Source: Thermacetogenium sp. UBA4966
GTDB taxonomy: Bacteria > Bacillota > DSM-12270 > Thermacetogeniales > Thermacetogeniaceae
DNA length: 21,057 nucleotides
Direction of reading: 5' to 3'
Assembly: GCA_002397275.1 (NCBI GenBank)
Contig: DHAA01000071.1
Coordinates: forward strand, 10,501-31,557
The position numbers were made by a program, and so were the translations under genes. The notes under the pieces were generated by a model that saw nothing but the letters and a program-made list of their open reading frames with translations, made no database searches and had not been told where the DNA came from. Each line of letters starts with the position of its first letter. Positions within the stretch are counted from its first letter, which is position 1. This document shows, piece by piece, positions 13,325-21,057 of the stretch.

Positions 13325-14701
13325 CTAGATCAACTGTTCAAGAGCATCCTGTACAGTTTTAACCCCTATAAAATCAAAGCCTTCAAACTTATCCCGCAGT
13401 TCCAAACTGCGCGCCGGCGCCATGACGCGCTGGAAACCCAAACGCACAATCTCTCTGACACGCTGTTCCATATAGCTTACGCCCCTCACTTCTCCGGTAA
13501 GCCCCACCTCTCCCAGTATTGCCGTATCTTCCGGCGCCGCGGTGTTACGGTAGCTGGAGGCCAGCGCCACGGCTATGCCCAGATCCGCGGCAGGCTCCGT
13601 GACCCTAAGTCCGCCCACAACATTTACATAAAGGTCCTGGTTGGCCAGGGAAAACCCCAGTCGTTTTTCCAGTACCGCGGCAACCAGAACCACTCTGTTG
13701 TAATCGACCCCGGTGGCCGCACGACGGGGGGACCCGAAAACCGTAGGGCAAACCAGACCCTGCACTTCCACCAGGATCGGGCGCGTTCCTTCCAAGGCTG
13801 CAACCACAACAGAACCGGGGCCTCCCGCGGCCCTTTCCGCCAGAAAAAGAGCAGAAGGGTTGTCCACCTCACGCAGCCCTTCATCCCCCATGGCAAAAAC
13901 CGCTACTTCATCTGTAGCGCCAAAGCGATTCTTTACACCGCGCAAAAGCCGCAGATTCTGGTGGCGTTCCCCTTCAAAAGAGAGTACCACATCCACCATA
14001 TGCTCCAGAACCTTGGGCCCCGCCAGAGCGCCGTCTTTGGTCACATGACCAACCAGAAAACAAGCGCTGCCGCAGCTTTTGGCCAGCCTCACCAAACGGG
14101 ATGCACACTCCCGGAGCTGGCCGATACTCCCGGGATGCAGGGGGAGTTCTGAACTATATGTGGTTTGAATGGAATCGACAATCACCAGCACCGGCGAAAG
14201 TTCCTCAACAGCCCGGCAAATCTCGTTCAGCTCGGTTTCCGCGTAAAAATAGAGGCGTTTCGACGCTGCCTTGAGGCGCCGCGCCCGCATCTCCACCTGC
14301 CGGTGTGATTCTTCCCCGGAAACATATAAAACAAGGCCTCTTTTTTCCGCTATAAAAGAAGCCAACTGTAAGAGCAAGGTAGACTTCCCGATCCCGGGAG
14401 CGCCGCCCAGCAAAATAACGGAACCGGGGACGATCCCTCCGCCCAGGAGCCGATCGAATTCTTGGGAACAGGTGGAAAGCCGCTCATCTAAAGAGCCGTC
14501 GCCATCATCTGTCGGAGGAATTAAAGGAACCGCATCATGAGCAGGGGATAAACCGGAAGCTCTTGTTCTTGTGGATCCCTTTTTAGATAGCGGCGCCTTG
14601 CAGAAAGAATTCCAGCTGCCGCAGCCGGGGCAGCGCCCCAGCCATTTTCCGGTTTCATATCCGCATTCGCCGCAAAAGTATACTGTCTTTTCCTGCCCCA
14701 C
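13325..14701 (-). CDS. radA: RadA (Sms) branch-migration DNA helicase
   Basis: A 458-residue recombination and repair protein. The N-terminal zinc finger has Cys10, Cys13, Cys24 and Cys27. The RecA-like ATPase core has Walker A GAPGIGKST (100-108), Walker B VLVIVDS (171-177) and the RadA signature KNRFG (257-261). A Lon-protease-like C-terminal domain covers about 285-458, with GEVGLTGEVR near 398-407. Length and motifs are normal. The start is GTG, with GAGAGG upstream as the SD. It is transcribed from an extended -10 promoter just upstream and shares an operon with disA, the usual arrangement. DisA and RadA are known to interact functionally, RadA restraining c-di-AMP synthesis. Confidence 0.96.
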   Translation of the reverse strand: MGQEKTVYFCGECGYETGKWLGRCPGCGSWNSFCKAPLSKKGSTRTRASGLSPAHDAVPLIPPTDDGDGSLDERLSTCSQEFDRLLGGGIVPGSVILLGGAPGIGKSTLLLQLASFIAEKRGLVLYVSGEESHRQVEMRARRLKAASKRLYFYAETELNEICRAVEELSPVLVIVDSIQTTYSSELPLHPGSIGQLRECASRLVRLAKSCGSACFLVGHVTKDGALAGPKVLEHMVDVVLSFEGERHQNLRLLRGVKNRFGATDEVAVFAMGDEGLREVDNPSALFLAERAAGGPGSVVVAALEGTRPILVEVQGLVCPTVFGSPRRAATGVDYNRVVLVAAVLEKRLGFSLANQDLYVNVVGGLRVTEPAADLGIAVALASSYRNTAAPEDTAILGEVGLTGEVRGVSYMEQRVREIVRLGFQRVMAPARSLELRDKFEGFDFIGVKTVQDALEQLI

Positions 14702-14732
14702 AGGCTTCTACCTCTCATCCAACTTCTACACT

Positions 14733-14741
14733 ATTATAGCA
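14733..14741 (-). promoter_or_regulatory. Extended -10 promoter of radA-disA
   Basis: On the - strand TGC-TATAAT (14741-14733) forms an extended -10 element. The -35 position is poor (TTCTGC at best), which extended -10 promoters tolerate. Transcription would begin about 25 bases before the GTG start of radA. Confidence 0.6.
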
Positions 14742-14815
14742 TTATTACCTCCTCAGCAGAACCCCCGTTATCCGGATATATGCATCCCGAGTCACAACAG
14801 CGGCCACTATTCAGA

Positions 14816-14843
14816 GGCGGTCCACCATGTCGGTGGACTCCGC
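14816..14843. other. Hairpin in the DUF255-radA gap
   Basis: GTCCACC (14820-14826) and GGTGGAC (14832-14838) form a perfect 7-bp stem with a five-base loop. After a two-base bulge the stem can extend with flanking GGCG/CGCC. There is no T-tract on either strand, so it is not a standard terminator. The rest of 14702-14925 holds the radA promoter and a short open frame with a cysteine cluster (see findings). Confidence 0.4.
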
Positions 14844-14925
14844 TCGCTCCCTGATTACGTCCCGGACAGCCATCTTGGGTTTGCAACAGGTCCGGTAGGG
14901 TAGTAACCAACAGCAATTACAACAG

Positions 14926-16977
14926 TTAATCGTTGCTCTGCAGGATTTTCACCAGCTCTTCCGCTTCAGTCACCGCTTCCCGGCAGGCGTAGTTTTGGCA
15001 AACGTAGACAGCGGGGCGCCCGTCCACAGGCCCCTTGCCGGCAGCGCTCGGAGAAAGGGCGGCAGGCAGTATGATCGCCTGCGGCAGATATTGAGAGCGC
15101 AGCACCCCCAACATCTCCTCCGCCGCGGGGTCATCTTTTTTTGCGGTGATCACGATCTCCAGGGGAGGACCCAGGAAAAAATCCAGGGCGCAGAGATAGA
15201 AAGCGTATGACTGAGGCGCTCCGGCAGCCGCGCCGCCAAAGGCGTAGAGCTGCCGCTGAGCGATGTCTTGCAGTTCCTTATTATCGGTCAGCCTTGCCAT
15301 ACGCAATAAATTCCAGGCAGCAACAGAATTGCCGGAAGGATAGGCCGTATCGGCGATTTCCTTGGCCGCAGGGCCATTCTCCTCCCTATCCCTGGCTGTA
15401 AAAAAGAGACCTCCTGCCTCTGTATCCCAAAAATGATCGAGCATCTCCCGGTTCAGCCGGATCGCCTCTTCCAGATACCCCGCTTTAAAAGTCGCCTGAT
15501 AAAGTTCCAGCAATCCCCAAACAAGGAAGGCATAATCATCCAGGTAGGCGGAGTATGCCGCCTCCCCCTGGCGGTAGCGGGCCAAAAGCCTCCCCTCCTT
15601 GCCGCGCAGGTTTTTAAGCAAGAACCCGGCTGCCTTTTCCGCAGCAGCAGTAAATTTCTCCTCCCCCAGTACCAAGCCGCCCCTAGCCAGAGCGGCGATC
15701 ATCAAGCCGTTCCAGGAAGTGAGGATTTTGTCGTCCTTAAAGGGGTGAATCCGCTTTTCTCTGGCGGCAAAGAGCTTTCGGCGCAGTGATTCCGCCCGTT
15801 CATTACGCCAGGGAGCGTCCCTTTCGCCGCTCTTATCCCCTCCGTCCAACATCCCGGCCAACAGGTTGGGGATGCTCATCCCCTCAAAATTACCCTGCTC
15901 GCTAATCCCGTACAATCTGCAAAAAAACTCTCCGTCATCCTCCCCCAGCACCTTTTTTACCTGGTCCGGGGTCCACAGATAAAATTTCCCTTCCACCCCT
16001 TCGGAATCCGCATCTTCGGCGGTATAAAAACCACCCTCTGCAGATGTCATCTCCCGCAGAACATAAGCGAAAACACTCCTGGACACATGAGCATAGAACG
16101 TTTTGCCTGTCGCCTGGTAGGCCTCTAGGTAGACGAGAGAGAGCAGGGCGTTGTCATAGAGCATCTTCTCAAAGTGAGGCGCCAGCCACTTGCGGTCGGT
16201 AGAATAGCGGGAGAACCCGAACCCGATGTGGTCGAAAATACCACCGCGGTACATGCTGAGCAGTGTTTTTTCCGCCATCTCCAGAGCATGCGGCTCCTGA
16301 AAGCGCTTCCAGTAACGCAGCAAAAAGAGCAACTGATGCGGGACAGGAAATTTGGGCGCCTGTCCGAATCCCCCGTAAAGGGGATCAAATGTCTTTTCCA
16401 TGCCGCGGTAACAGCTGTGCAGAAGATCAATTCCAGGCTCTCCGGGAGAACTCTTCCCCATCTGTTCCCCAATACTATCCAGAATCTTCTCCCCCGCCTC
16501 CTGCAGATGATCCCGTTCTGTTTCCCACATTTTCCTGACCGCCTGCAGCAGTTCGATCAATCCCGGTTTTCCATAGCGTGCATGCTTGGGGAAATAGGTC
16601 CCTGCAAAGAAAGGGGTGCGCTCAGGGGTAAGCAAAACAGTCAGAGGCCACCCCCCGCTCCCGGTCAGAGCCTGGCAGACATTCATATAGACGCCGTCTA
16701 AATCCGGCCTTTCCTCCCGGTCCACCTTGACCGCGACAAAACCCTCATTGAGTATAGCGGCCACTTCCTCATCCTCAAAAGACTCCCTCTCTATGACATG
16801 GCACCAGTGGCAGGTACTATAACCTAAACTAAGGAATATAGGTTTATCTTCCCTTTTTGCCTTTTCAAAAGCTTCCTCCCCCCAGGGGTACCAATCCACC
16901 GGATTGTAGGCATGCTGGAGAAGATACGGCGATTTTTCATGTGCCAATCTATTGGGTATTTTTTGCTCTGACAACAT
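14926..16977 (-). CDS. DUF255 thioredoxin-fold protein (YyaL/SSP411 family)
   Basis: A 683-residue cytosolic protein. The N-terminal thioredoxin-like domain begins with the family signature [21 protein letters not shown] and contains CHWCHV (56-61), so the CxxC redox pair is Cys56/Cys59. Residues about 190-640 form an alpha/alpha-barrel like those of N-acylglucosamine 2-epimerases and glycoside hydrolases, with many aromatic residues ([31 protein letters not shown]). The length is normal. AGAGGTGA lies before the ATG. Biochemical function is not established for bacterial members; the human relative is spermatogenesis-associated protein 20. It appears to stand alone, with a possible own promoter upstream. 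Confidence 0.92.
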   Translation of the reverse strand: MLSEQKIPNRLAHEKSPYLLQHAYNPVDWYPWGEEAFEKAKREDKPIFLSLGYSTCHWCHVIERESFEDEEVAAILNEGFVAVKVDREERPDLDGVYMNVCQALTGSGGWPLTVLLTPERTPFFAGTYFPKHARYGKPGLIELLQAVRKMWETERDHLQEAGEKILDSIGEQMGKSSPGEPGIDLLHSCYRGMEKTFDPLYGGFGQAPKFPVPHQLLFLLRYWKRFQEPHALEMAEKTLLSMYRGGIFDHIGFGFSRYSTDRKWLAPHFEKMLYDNALLSLVYLEAYQATGKTFYAHVSRSVFAYVLREMTSAEGGFYTAEDADSEGVEGKFYLWTPDQVKKVLGEDDGEFFCRLYGISEQGNFEGMSIPNLLAGMLDGGDKSGERDAPWRNERAESLRRKLFAAREKRIHPFKDDKILTSWNGLMIAALARGGLVLGEEKFTAAAEKAAGFLLKNLRGKEGRLLARYRQGEAAYSAYLDDYAFLVWGLLELYQATFKAGYLEEAIRLNREMLDHFWDTEAGGLFFTARDREENGPAAKEIADTAYPSGNSVAAWNLLRMARLTDNKELQDIAQRQLYAFGGAAAGAPQSYAFYLCALDFFLGPPLEIVITAKKDDPAAEEMLGVLRSQYLPQAIILPAALSPSAAGKGPVDGRPAVYVCQNYACREAVTEAEELVKILQSND

Positions 16978-17032
16978 GCGGCATCACCTCTTAGCGGTTT
17001 TAATCTGAATAGTATCTCTCGCTCGCAAACAA

Positions 17033-17060
17033 ATAATACCATTGATGATGGTCTTGTAGA
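17033..17060 (-). promoter_or_regulatory. Possible promoter of the DUF255 gene
   Basis: On the - strand TCTACA (17060-17055), a 16-base spacer and TATTAT (17038-17033) preceded by TGG (an extended -10). The gap 16978-17111 has no other recognisable element and no clear terminator for pgsA. Confidence 0.4.
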
Positions 17061-17111
17061 AATCGTTCCGACAAGTATTTTCTGCTGCAAACATAATGTT
17101 GATTAAAAAGG

Positions 17112-17738
17112 TTAGGTTATTCTGTAACCGTATGTCAATAAACGCCCTATGTTCAGCTTTCCTTTTGTTTTAGTTCTGAATATCGGACTGTTTTTCATGC
17201 TTGAACTTTTTTGCAGAAGTAATGTTTTATTTTTTATAATATATTCAATTCCCGAATACAAGGTCATGCCTACAGCAAGCCAAAGCAAATAATCTCCGAT
17301 AGGTAAATCGGTAAAAATGGAAAAGGGCCAATCGCGCAGCAAAATAACCGATAGGGCCAACATTTGCAGTGCTGTTTTGATTTTTCCCGATCTTTCTGCA
17401 ACAATGATTATTCCTCTTGTAGCCGCAATAGATCTTAAGCTGGTAATTACAAATTCTCGTGACAGAACTATTATGGCAAGCCATCCCGCAATACTGCCGA
17501 GTTGCACTAAACAAATCAAAGCTGATGTGATCAGAAGCTTATCAGCCAGGGGATCGACTATCTTGCCGAAATTCGTAATGAGATTGTATTTTCTTGCTAA
17601 ATATCCATCCAGGGCATCTGTAATACAAGCTGCAACAAAGAGGATTCCTGCTATGTAATAGTATCCTTTCATTAAAAGAATAATAAAAACCGGTATTAAT
17701 ATCATTCTTAATGTTGTCAATTTGTTTGGTAAGTTCAA
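17112..17738 (-). CDS. pgsA: CDP-diacylglycerol-glycerol-3-phosphate 3-phosphatidyltransferase
   Basis: Makes phosphatidylglycerophosphate, the first step to phosphatidylglycerol and cardiolipin. The CDP-alcohol phosphotransferase signature is complete: Asp41, Asp44-Gly45, Ala48-Arg49, Gly58, Asp62 and Asp66. About five or six membrane spans are visible. At 208 residues it is longer than the usual about 180-190, owing to a basic C-terminal tail after the last span (from about 175). The start is TTG with AAGGAGGG upstream. The gene looks more AT-rich than those at 8-17 kb. Upstream genes on the same strand encode a membrane protein and a fatty-acid-binding DegV, so a lipid-related operon is possible but unproven. 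It could equally be a second pgsA paralogue. Confidence 0.9.
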   Translation of the reverse strand: MNLPNKLTTLRMILIPVFIILLMKGYYYIAGILFVAACITDALDGYLARKYNLITNFGKIVDPLADKLLITSALICLVQLGSIAGWLAIIVLSREFVITSLRSIAATRGIIIVAERSGKIKTALQMLALSVILLRDWPFSIFTDLPIGDYLLWLAVGMTLYSGIEYIIKNKTLLLQKSSSMKNSPIFRTKTKGKLNIGRLLTYGYRIT

Positions 17739-17845
17739 TACTATCTTCCCTCCTTGGGGCGCCTAGCCTCTTGTTCGTTTAAGAATGCCTATGTACCAAG
17801 GAAACAGAAAAAAGGCATTTCTAACCGTGATCTATAAACGCAAGT

Positions 17846-18625
17846 TTACTTACTTCTATCAGAACCTAACAAAATGCTTTTAAGCTTTTGCCATCCATCA
17901 TCATAGCTAATGGATCGTAAGCCGGGGAATGCCCTAATAATTCTGATATTCTGAAACCGATTTAGATTAACTAAAGCTTTAATGTGTCTGTTATAAAATT
18001 CACTTTCTTCAAATTTACTCGTAAGAGATTCTTTAAGTACTCCGGCCTGTTGTGCATACTGCTTCAAAAATTGGTTTATTGCCAACTGCATCTTTTGCAG
18101 TCTGCTGTTCAGAAGCAGAAGGTGACGCACAGTTATATACAAATCCACTATGAGAAAAGTAAAGATAACGACTGATAAAACAATCTGCCACCGAGCAGGC
18201 AGTTGGTCAATCAAAGCTCCGACAAACGGATGAATATACTTGATAAGCAGCACCACGAGAACGCCAAAAACTACGGCCCCTAAAAGACAGACACGTCCCT
18301 GGATATGGAAAAGGTAATGCGAGTAATCCCACCATCTCGCATTAAACAGCCTTTCGAGTAAAACCGCGGTGATATATTCAATCGTACAGGCTATAAGCAT
18401 GCCGGCAAAAAACAGAATAAAAAGATTGTCTGTTCTCATATCCAAAATAAATATGGATGCTAAAGCTCCAAAACCATAAACCGGACATAACGGACCATTC
18501 AAAAACCCACGATTTACAAGAGTTCGTTCATTTATTGAGCAAATTGCGGATTCATAGGCCCATCCCACAAAGCTATATGCAATAAACCATAAAAAGTATT
18601 TTGATAAAATAAGCAATTGATTCAT
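17846..18625 (-). CDS. CmpB-type membrane protein (putative ABC transporter permease)
   Basis: A 259-residue membrane protein. The N-terminal half matches the family often labelled putative ABC transporter permease, type IV/CmpB (PF06541 as I recall): FVGWAYESA (about 19-27), LVNRGFLNGPLCPVYGFGAL (36-55) and WWDYS with FHIQGRVCL. About five spans occupy residues 10-165. The C-terminal about 85 residues are soluble, helical and basic, beyond the usual family core. No transport partner (ATPase or binding protein) is nearby, so transport is not supported here. The SD AAAAAGG abuts the ATG at 18625; a TTG three codons later (18616) is better spaced. It follows degV by 16 bases and is AT-rich like its neighbours. 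Confidence 0.7.
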   Translation of the reverse strand: MNQLLILSKYFLWFIAYSFVGWAYESAICSINERTLVNRGFLNGPLCPVYGFGALASIFILDMRTDNLFILFFAGMLIACTIEYITAVLLERLFNARWWDYSHYLFHIQGRVCLLGAVVFGVLVVLLIKYIHPFVGALIDQLPARWQIVLSVVIFTFLIVDLYITVRHLLLLNSRLQKMQLAINQFLKQYAQQAGVLKESLTSKFEESEFYNRHIKALVNLNRFQNIRIIRAFPGLRSISYDDGWQKLKSILLGSDRSK

Positions 18626-18641
18626 CCTTTTTTTATTCAGC

Positions 18642-19507
18642 TTATTTTTCGCTGCCGAAGAAACACAAAGTCATCACATCAGGTCCGGTATGCGCTCCGA
18701 TAATCGGTCCGATATAGTTGACAACTATATTCTTTGGTGCAAATCTTTGCTCAACTATAGATGCAAGGATACCTGCATCATCAATGCAGTCTCCATGGCC
18801 GATGAAGATTGTCTGTTTCTCCGGTCTAACGCAGAATTTTTCCATATGCTCAACAAGTTCTCCCAGGGATTTGCGGCGGCCTCGCACTTTCTCTCTCAGG
18901 ATAAGATGTCCATCCTTATCAACATGAAGAATTGGTTTCACCGAAAGTATAGTGCCGGCGATAGCCGACGTTGCACTTACCCTGCCGCCCCGCTTTAAGT
19001 AATTCAAGTCATTAACCGTAAACCAATGACACAGGTGATCACGATATTGAATCACCCAATCCCTCAATTCGTCTATGTCTAAACCCTCATGCTTTTTTAG
19101 CGCGGCGTGGTATACCAGCATACCCTCTCCTACGCTGGCGCAACGTGAGTCAATGCAGTATATCTTTCGTTTGGGATACCTTTCCTCTAATTCTTTTGCG
19201 GCTATTACTGAGGATTGATAAGTGCCGCTCAACCCCGAAGAAAAAGATATGTAGAGGATATCCAGACCGCATTTTAATACAGGTTCAAAACCGCGCAGGT
19301 ACTTTGCTGCGATGTCGTGGCCGTGATGCCGGAGCGAAGCATCTGATAGAATTCGGAATATCCAAGCTCTCTTCCGTCAGGATAATGCTGATGGCTTTTC
19401 CCATTTATTTCAAAATGCATAGGTAAAACAAAGATTTTATGGGTTTCAATCAATTTTGTCGGAAGGTCCGCTGCGGCATCAGTGAAAATAATAAAATCGT
19501 TTATCAT
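18642..19507 (-). pseudogene. degV family (fatty-acid-binding, FakB-like), frame disrupted
   Basis: Two reading frames together make a nearly complete DegV protein, which binds fatty acids for phosphorylation by a FakA-type kinase. Frame one starts at ATG 19507 (SD AGGGGGG) with NDFIIFTDAAADLP and reads to MLRSGITATTSQ, then runs into a stop at 19274-19276. Frame two continues with KYLRGFEPVLKCGLDILYIS, FSSGLSGTYQSS, NYLKRGGRVSA and HTGPDVMTLCFFG. From memory of family sequences, about nine residues normally lie between TTSQ and FEP. Here only 17 bases do, so a loss of roughly 10 bases near 19295-19305 is the simplest explanation. No canonical slippery site is visible. The rest of the frame is undamaged, so the event is recent or an assembly error. 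Confidence 0.85.
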
Positions 19508-19593
19508 AGTACCCCCCTGCCCCACGGCAGCCGCTTTTATGGCAAGCGCACGCCGGAATGAGTCTCCCGGTTGGAGGAAAGCGCCGGTTTTTT

Positions 19594-20976
19594 TCAACCG
19601 ACGGCCTTCCGAGCCTGATCACCACATTGCGCGCAACCGGCGTAGTCGTGTGATTCACCCCATAGCCTTTCCGCAGTCACAGCCCATTTTTCAGCGGCAT
19701 TGACGCACTTACCGCTCAAGCTGCGCACGTCCTCCGGCTTGACAAAATCCGTCGAGGCCGCGCCGGAGCCCTCCACCATTGCCGTCAGTCTGCCCGGATT
19801 GTCCAGAAGAGGGCAGGGCCGCAGGTGGTTGTCGTTAAAGGGCTGGTTCCTGCGGTAATGTGTGAACAGCGGGGACTGCAGCGCCTCAAGAAGGGTTTTC
19901 TCATGAATATTGGAATCCGCATAATGGATGAAGGCGCACGGCTCGATATCCCCGTTGGCGTTGATATGCAGATACCTGCGCCCGCCGGCGATGCAGCCCT
20001 GCACATATTCTCCATCGTTCCAGAAATCCATGGTAAACAGAGGCTTAGTTGCGCGGAAGTGACGGATCTGGCGGTACATAAACTCACGCTGCGCGGCGGT
20101 TACCAGTAAATCAGGCGTCGTATCCGCGCCTACCGGCATATAGGTGAAAAACCAGGCGAATTTCACCCCTTTGTCGATCAGAAAATCGAAAAATTCTTCG
20201 CTGCCGATCACCTCGGTGTTATCGCGCGTATAGCAGAGAGAAGCGCCGAATATAAGTTTTTTCCGCCGGAGGATATCCATAGCGCTTATGACCGCCTGAT
20301 AAGTTCCTTTGCCGCGACGGGAGTCCGTGGCCTCCTCAAATCCCTCGATGCTGAGGGCCGGTACAAAATTCCTGACACGCAGCATTTCGTCGGCAAACGC
20401 CTCGTCAATCAGCGTGCCGTTCGTGAACGCCAGGAATTGACAGTCGCTATGCTTTTCACAAAGGCGGATAATATCCGCCTTGCGTACAAGCGGCTCTCCG
20501 CCGGAATAGACGAAAAAATATACCCCAAGTTCTTTCCCCTGCTGAATAATGTTATCCAGCATTTCATAGCTCATAGACATTTTATTGCCATACTCCGCCG
20601 CCCAGCAGCCTGTGCATTTGAGGTTGCAGGCTGAGGTGGGGTCCATCAGGATGGCCCATGGTATGTTACAGCCGTACTTTTCTCTGTTTTTCTCCTGTAT
20701 GGGGCCTCCGATGAAGTTTTCATTCAATATGAAGTTATTGAAAAGAGCCTTCCGCACCCCGGGATCAATATCTGTCCACATACTGAGAATCAGCTTATAC
20801 CAGTTGTTATCCTTATCTTCGATGACCTTGCGAATCGCCGTACGCTGACCTTCCATTGTATTGTTGATATCAAGACGATTTACCCAATCCATGAGTTTCG
20901 GCACATTCCTTTCAGGATTGGAATTTAAGTAGGTATAGGCCAGCTTCATCCCTGTAGAACCGATAATTTTATTCAT
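19594..20976 (-). CDS. Radical SAM protein with SPASM-like cysteine-rich C-terminus
   Basis: About 460 residues, starting at ATG 20976 (GGAGG seven bases upstream; an in-frame TTG at 20994 has no SD). The radical SAM motif CNLKCTGC supplies Cys117, Cys121 and Cys124 for the 4Fe-4S cluster. YSGGEP (157-162) is the SAM-binding motif. A C-terminal set of cysteines (about 328, 347, 388, 424, 448, 451), including GCIAGGRRYLHINANGDIEPCAF, suggests auxiliary clusters as in SPASM enzymes. An about 110-residue helical N-terminal region precedes the core. The substrate is unknown and no precursor peptide gene is visible nearby, so a RiPP role is unsupported. The degV remnant begins 86 bases downstream. 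It is widespread in Clostridia as an unnamed radical SAM protein. Confidence 0.88.
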   Translation of the reverse strand: MNKIIGSTGMKLAYTYLNSNPERNVPKLMDWVNRLDINNTMEGQRTAIRKVIEDKDNNWYKLILSMWTDIDPGVRKALFNNFILNENFIGGPIQEKNREKYGCNIPWAILMDPTSACNLKCTGCWAAEYGNKMSMSYEMLDNIIQQGKELGVYFFVYSGGEPLVRKADIIRLCEKHSDCQFLAFTNGTLIDEAFADEMLRVRNFVPALSIEGFEEATDSRRGKGTYQAVISAMDILRRKKLIFGASLCYTRDNTEVIGSEEFFDFLIDKGVKFAWFFTYMPVGADTTPDLLVTAAQREFMYRQIRHFRATKPLFTMDFWNDGEYVQGCIAGGRRYLHINANGDIEPCAFIHYADSNIHEKTLLEALQSPLFTHYRRNQPFNDNHLRPCPLLDNPGRLTAMVEGSGAASTDFVKPEDVRSLSGKCVNAAEKWAVTAERLWGESHDYAGCAQCGDQARKAVG

Positions 20977-21057
20977 GATACAGCCTCCAATCAAATTGAG
21001 CTATGGTGAAGTGTAGCATAAAGCATATTTTGAGTAATTAGGGCTTGCTGAATAGTT
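20977..21057 (-). promoter_or_regulatory. Leader of the radical SAM gene
   Basis: Contains the GGAGG ribosome binding site and, further upstream on the - strand, a TATGCT that could be a -10 box with no good -35. No gene is visible up to the window edge. Confidence 0.25.

Noticed and set aside
13283..14152. Long + strand open frame opposite radA
   Set aside because: It is antisense to a well-conserved RadA with all motifs, has no SD and shows no recognisable domain.
14733..14760. Strong SD (GAGGAGG) plus ATG on the - strand upstream of radA
   Set aside because: The ATG is followed by one codon and a stop and overlaps the radA -10 box; it does not start a gene.
14816..14870. T-box-like string (GGTGG, ACTCCGC, CGTCCC) on the + strand in the DUF255-radA gap
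   Set aside because: The conserved T-box core is not matched, no specifier stem is visible, and no + strand gene follows. The reverse strand also fails to match.
21037..21057. Possible insertion-sequence end (GGGCTTGCTGAATAG) at the window edge
   Set aside because: It recalls some transposon termini, but no matching inverted repeat or transposase is present in the window. The bases beyond 21057 would be needed.

Overview
The window looks like chromosomal DNA of an anaerobic Gram-positive bacterium of the class Clostridia (Peptococcaceae-like is my best guess). The grounds are the carD / PIN-TRAM / ispD-ispF and radA-disA clusters, strong Shine-Dalgarno sequences, several TTG/GTG starts, and sigma-A promoters close to TTGACA-17-TATAAT. 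The assignment is an inference from gene content; no rRNA or tRNA gene is present.

Positions 1-8520, all on the + strand, form a membrane-stress block. In order: an NfeD/STOPP membrane serine protease and its slipin partner; SppA signal-peptide peptidase and a Yip1-family membrane protein; HtpX metalloprotease with PspAB, behind a clear sigma-A promoter; PspA with PspAA; and a sigma-54 activator with no sensory domain. Immediately downstream of the activator lies a near-consensus -24/-12 sigma-54 promoter. It drives an unrecognised 35-residue single-span membrane protein that ends at a strong terminator. This activator / promoter / microprotein unit beside a Psp operon is the most novel part of the window.

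Positions 8505-16977 hold housekeeping genes, nearly all on the - strand. Reading in the direction of transcription: a DUF255/thioredoxin-domain protein; radA-disA (DNA repair and c-di-AMP synthesis, with an unusual charged N-terminal extension on DisA); then carD, the PIN/TRAM membrane protein and a fused ispDF. A small cysteine-containing protein on the + strand (DUF1573-like) is divergent from carD and convergent with disA. Several promoters and terminators here are very clear.

Positions 17100-21057, on the - strand, hold a radical SAM/SPASM-like protein, a frame-disrupted degV (fatty-acid-binding family), a CmpB-type membrane protein and pgsA (phosphatidylglycerophosphate synthase). About 17.1-19.3 kb looks more AT-rich than the rest by eye and may have a separate history.
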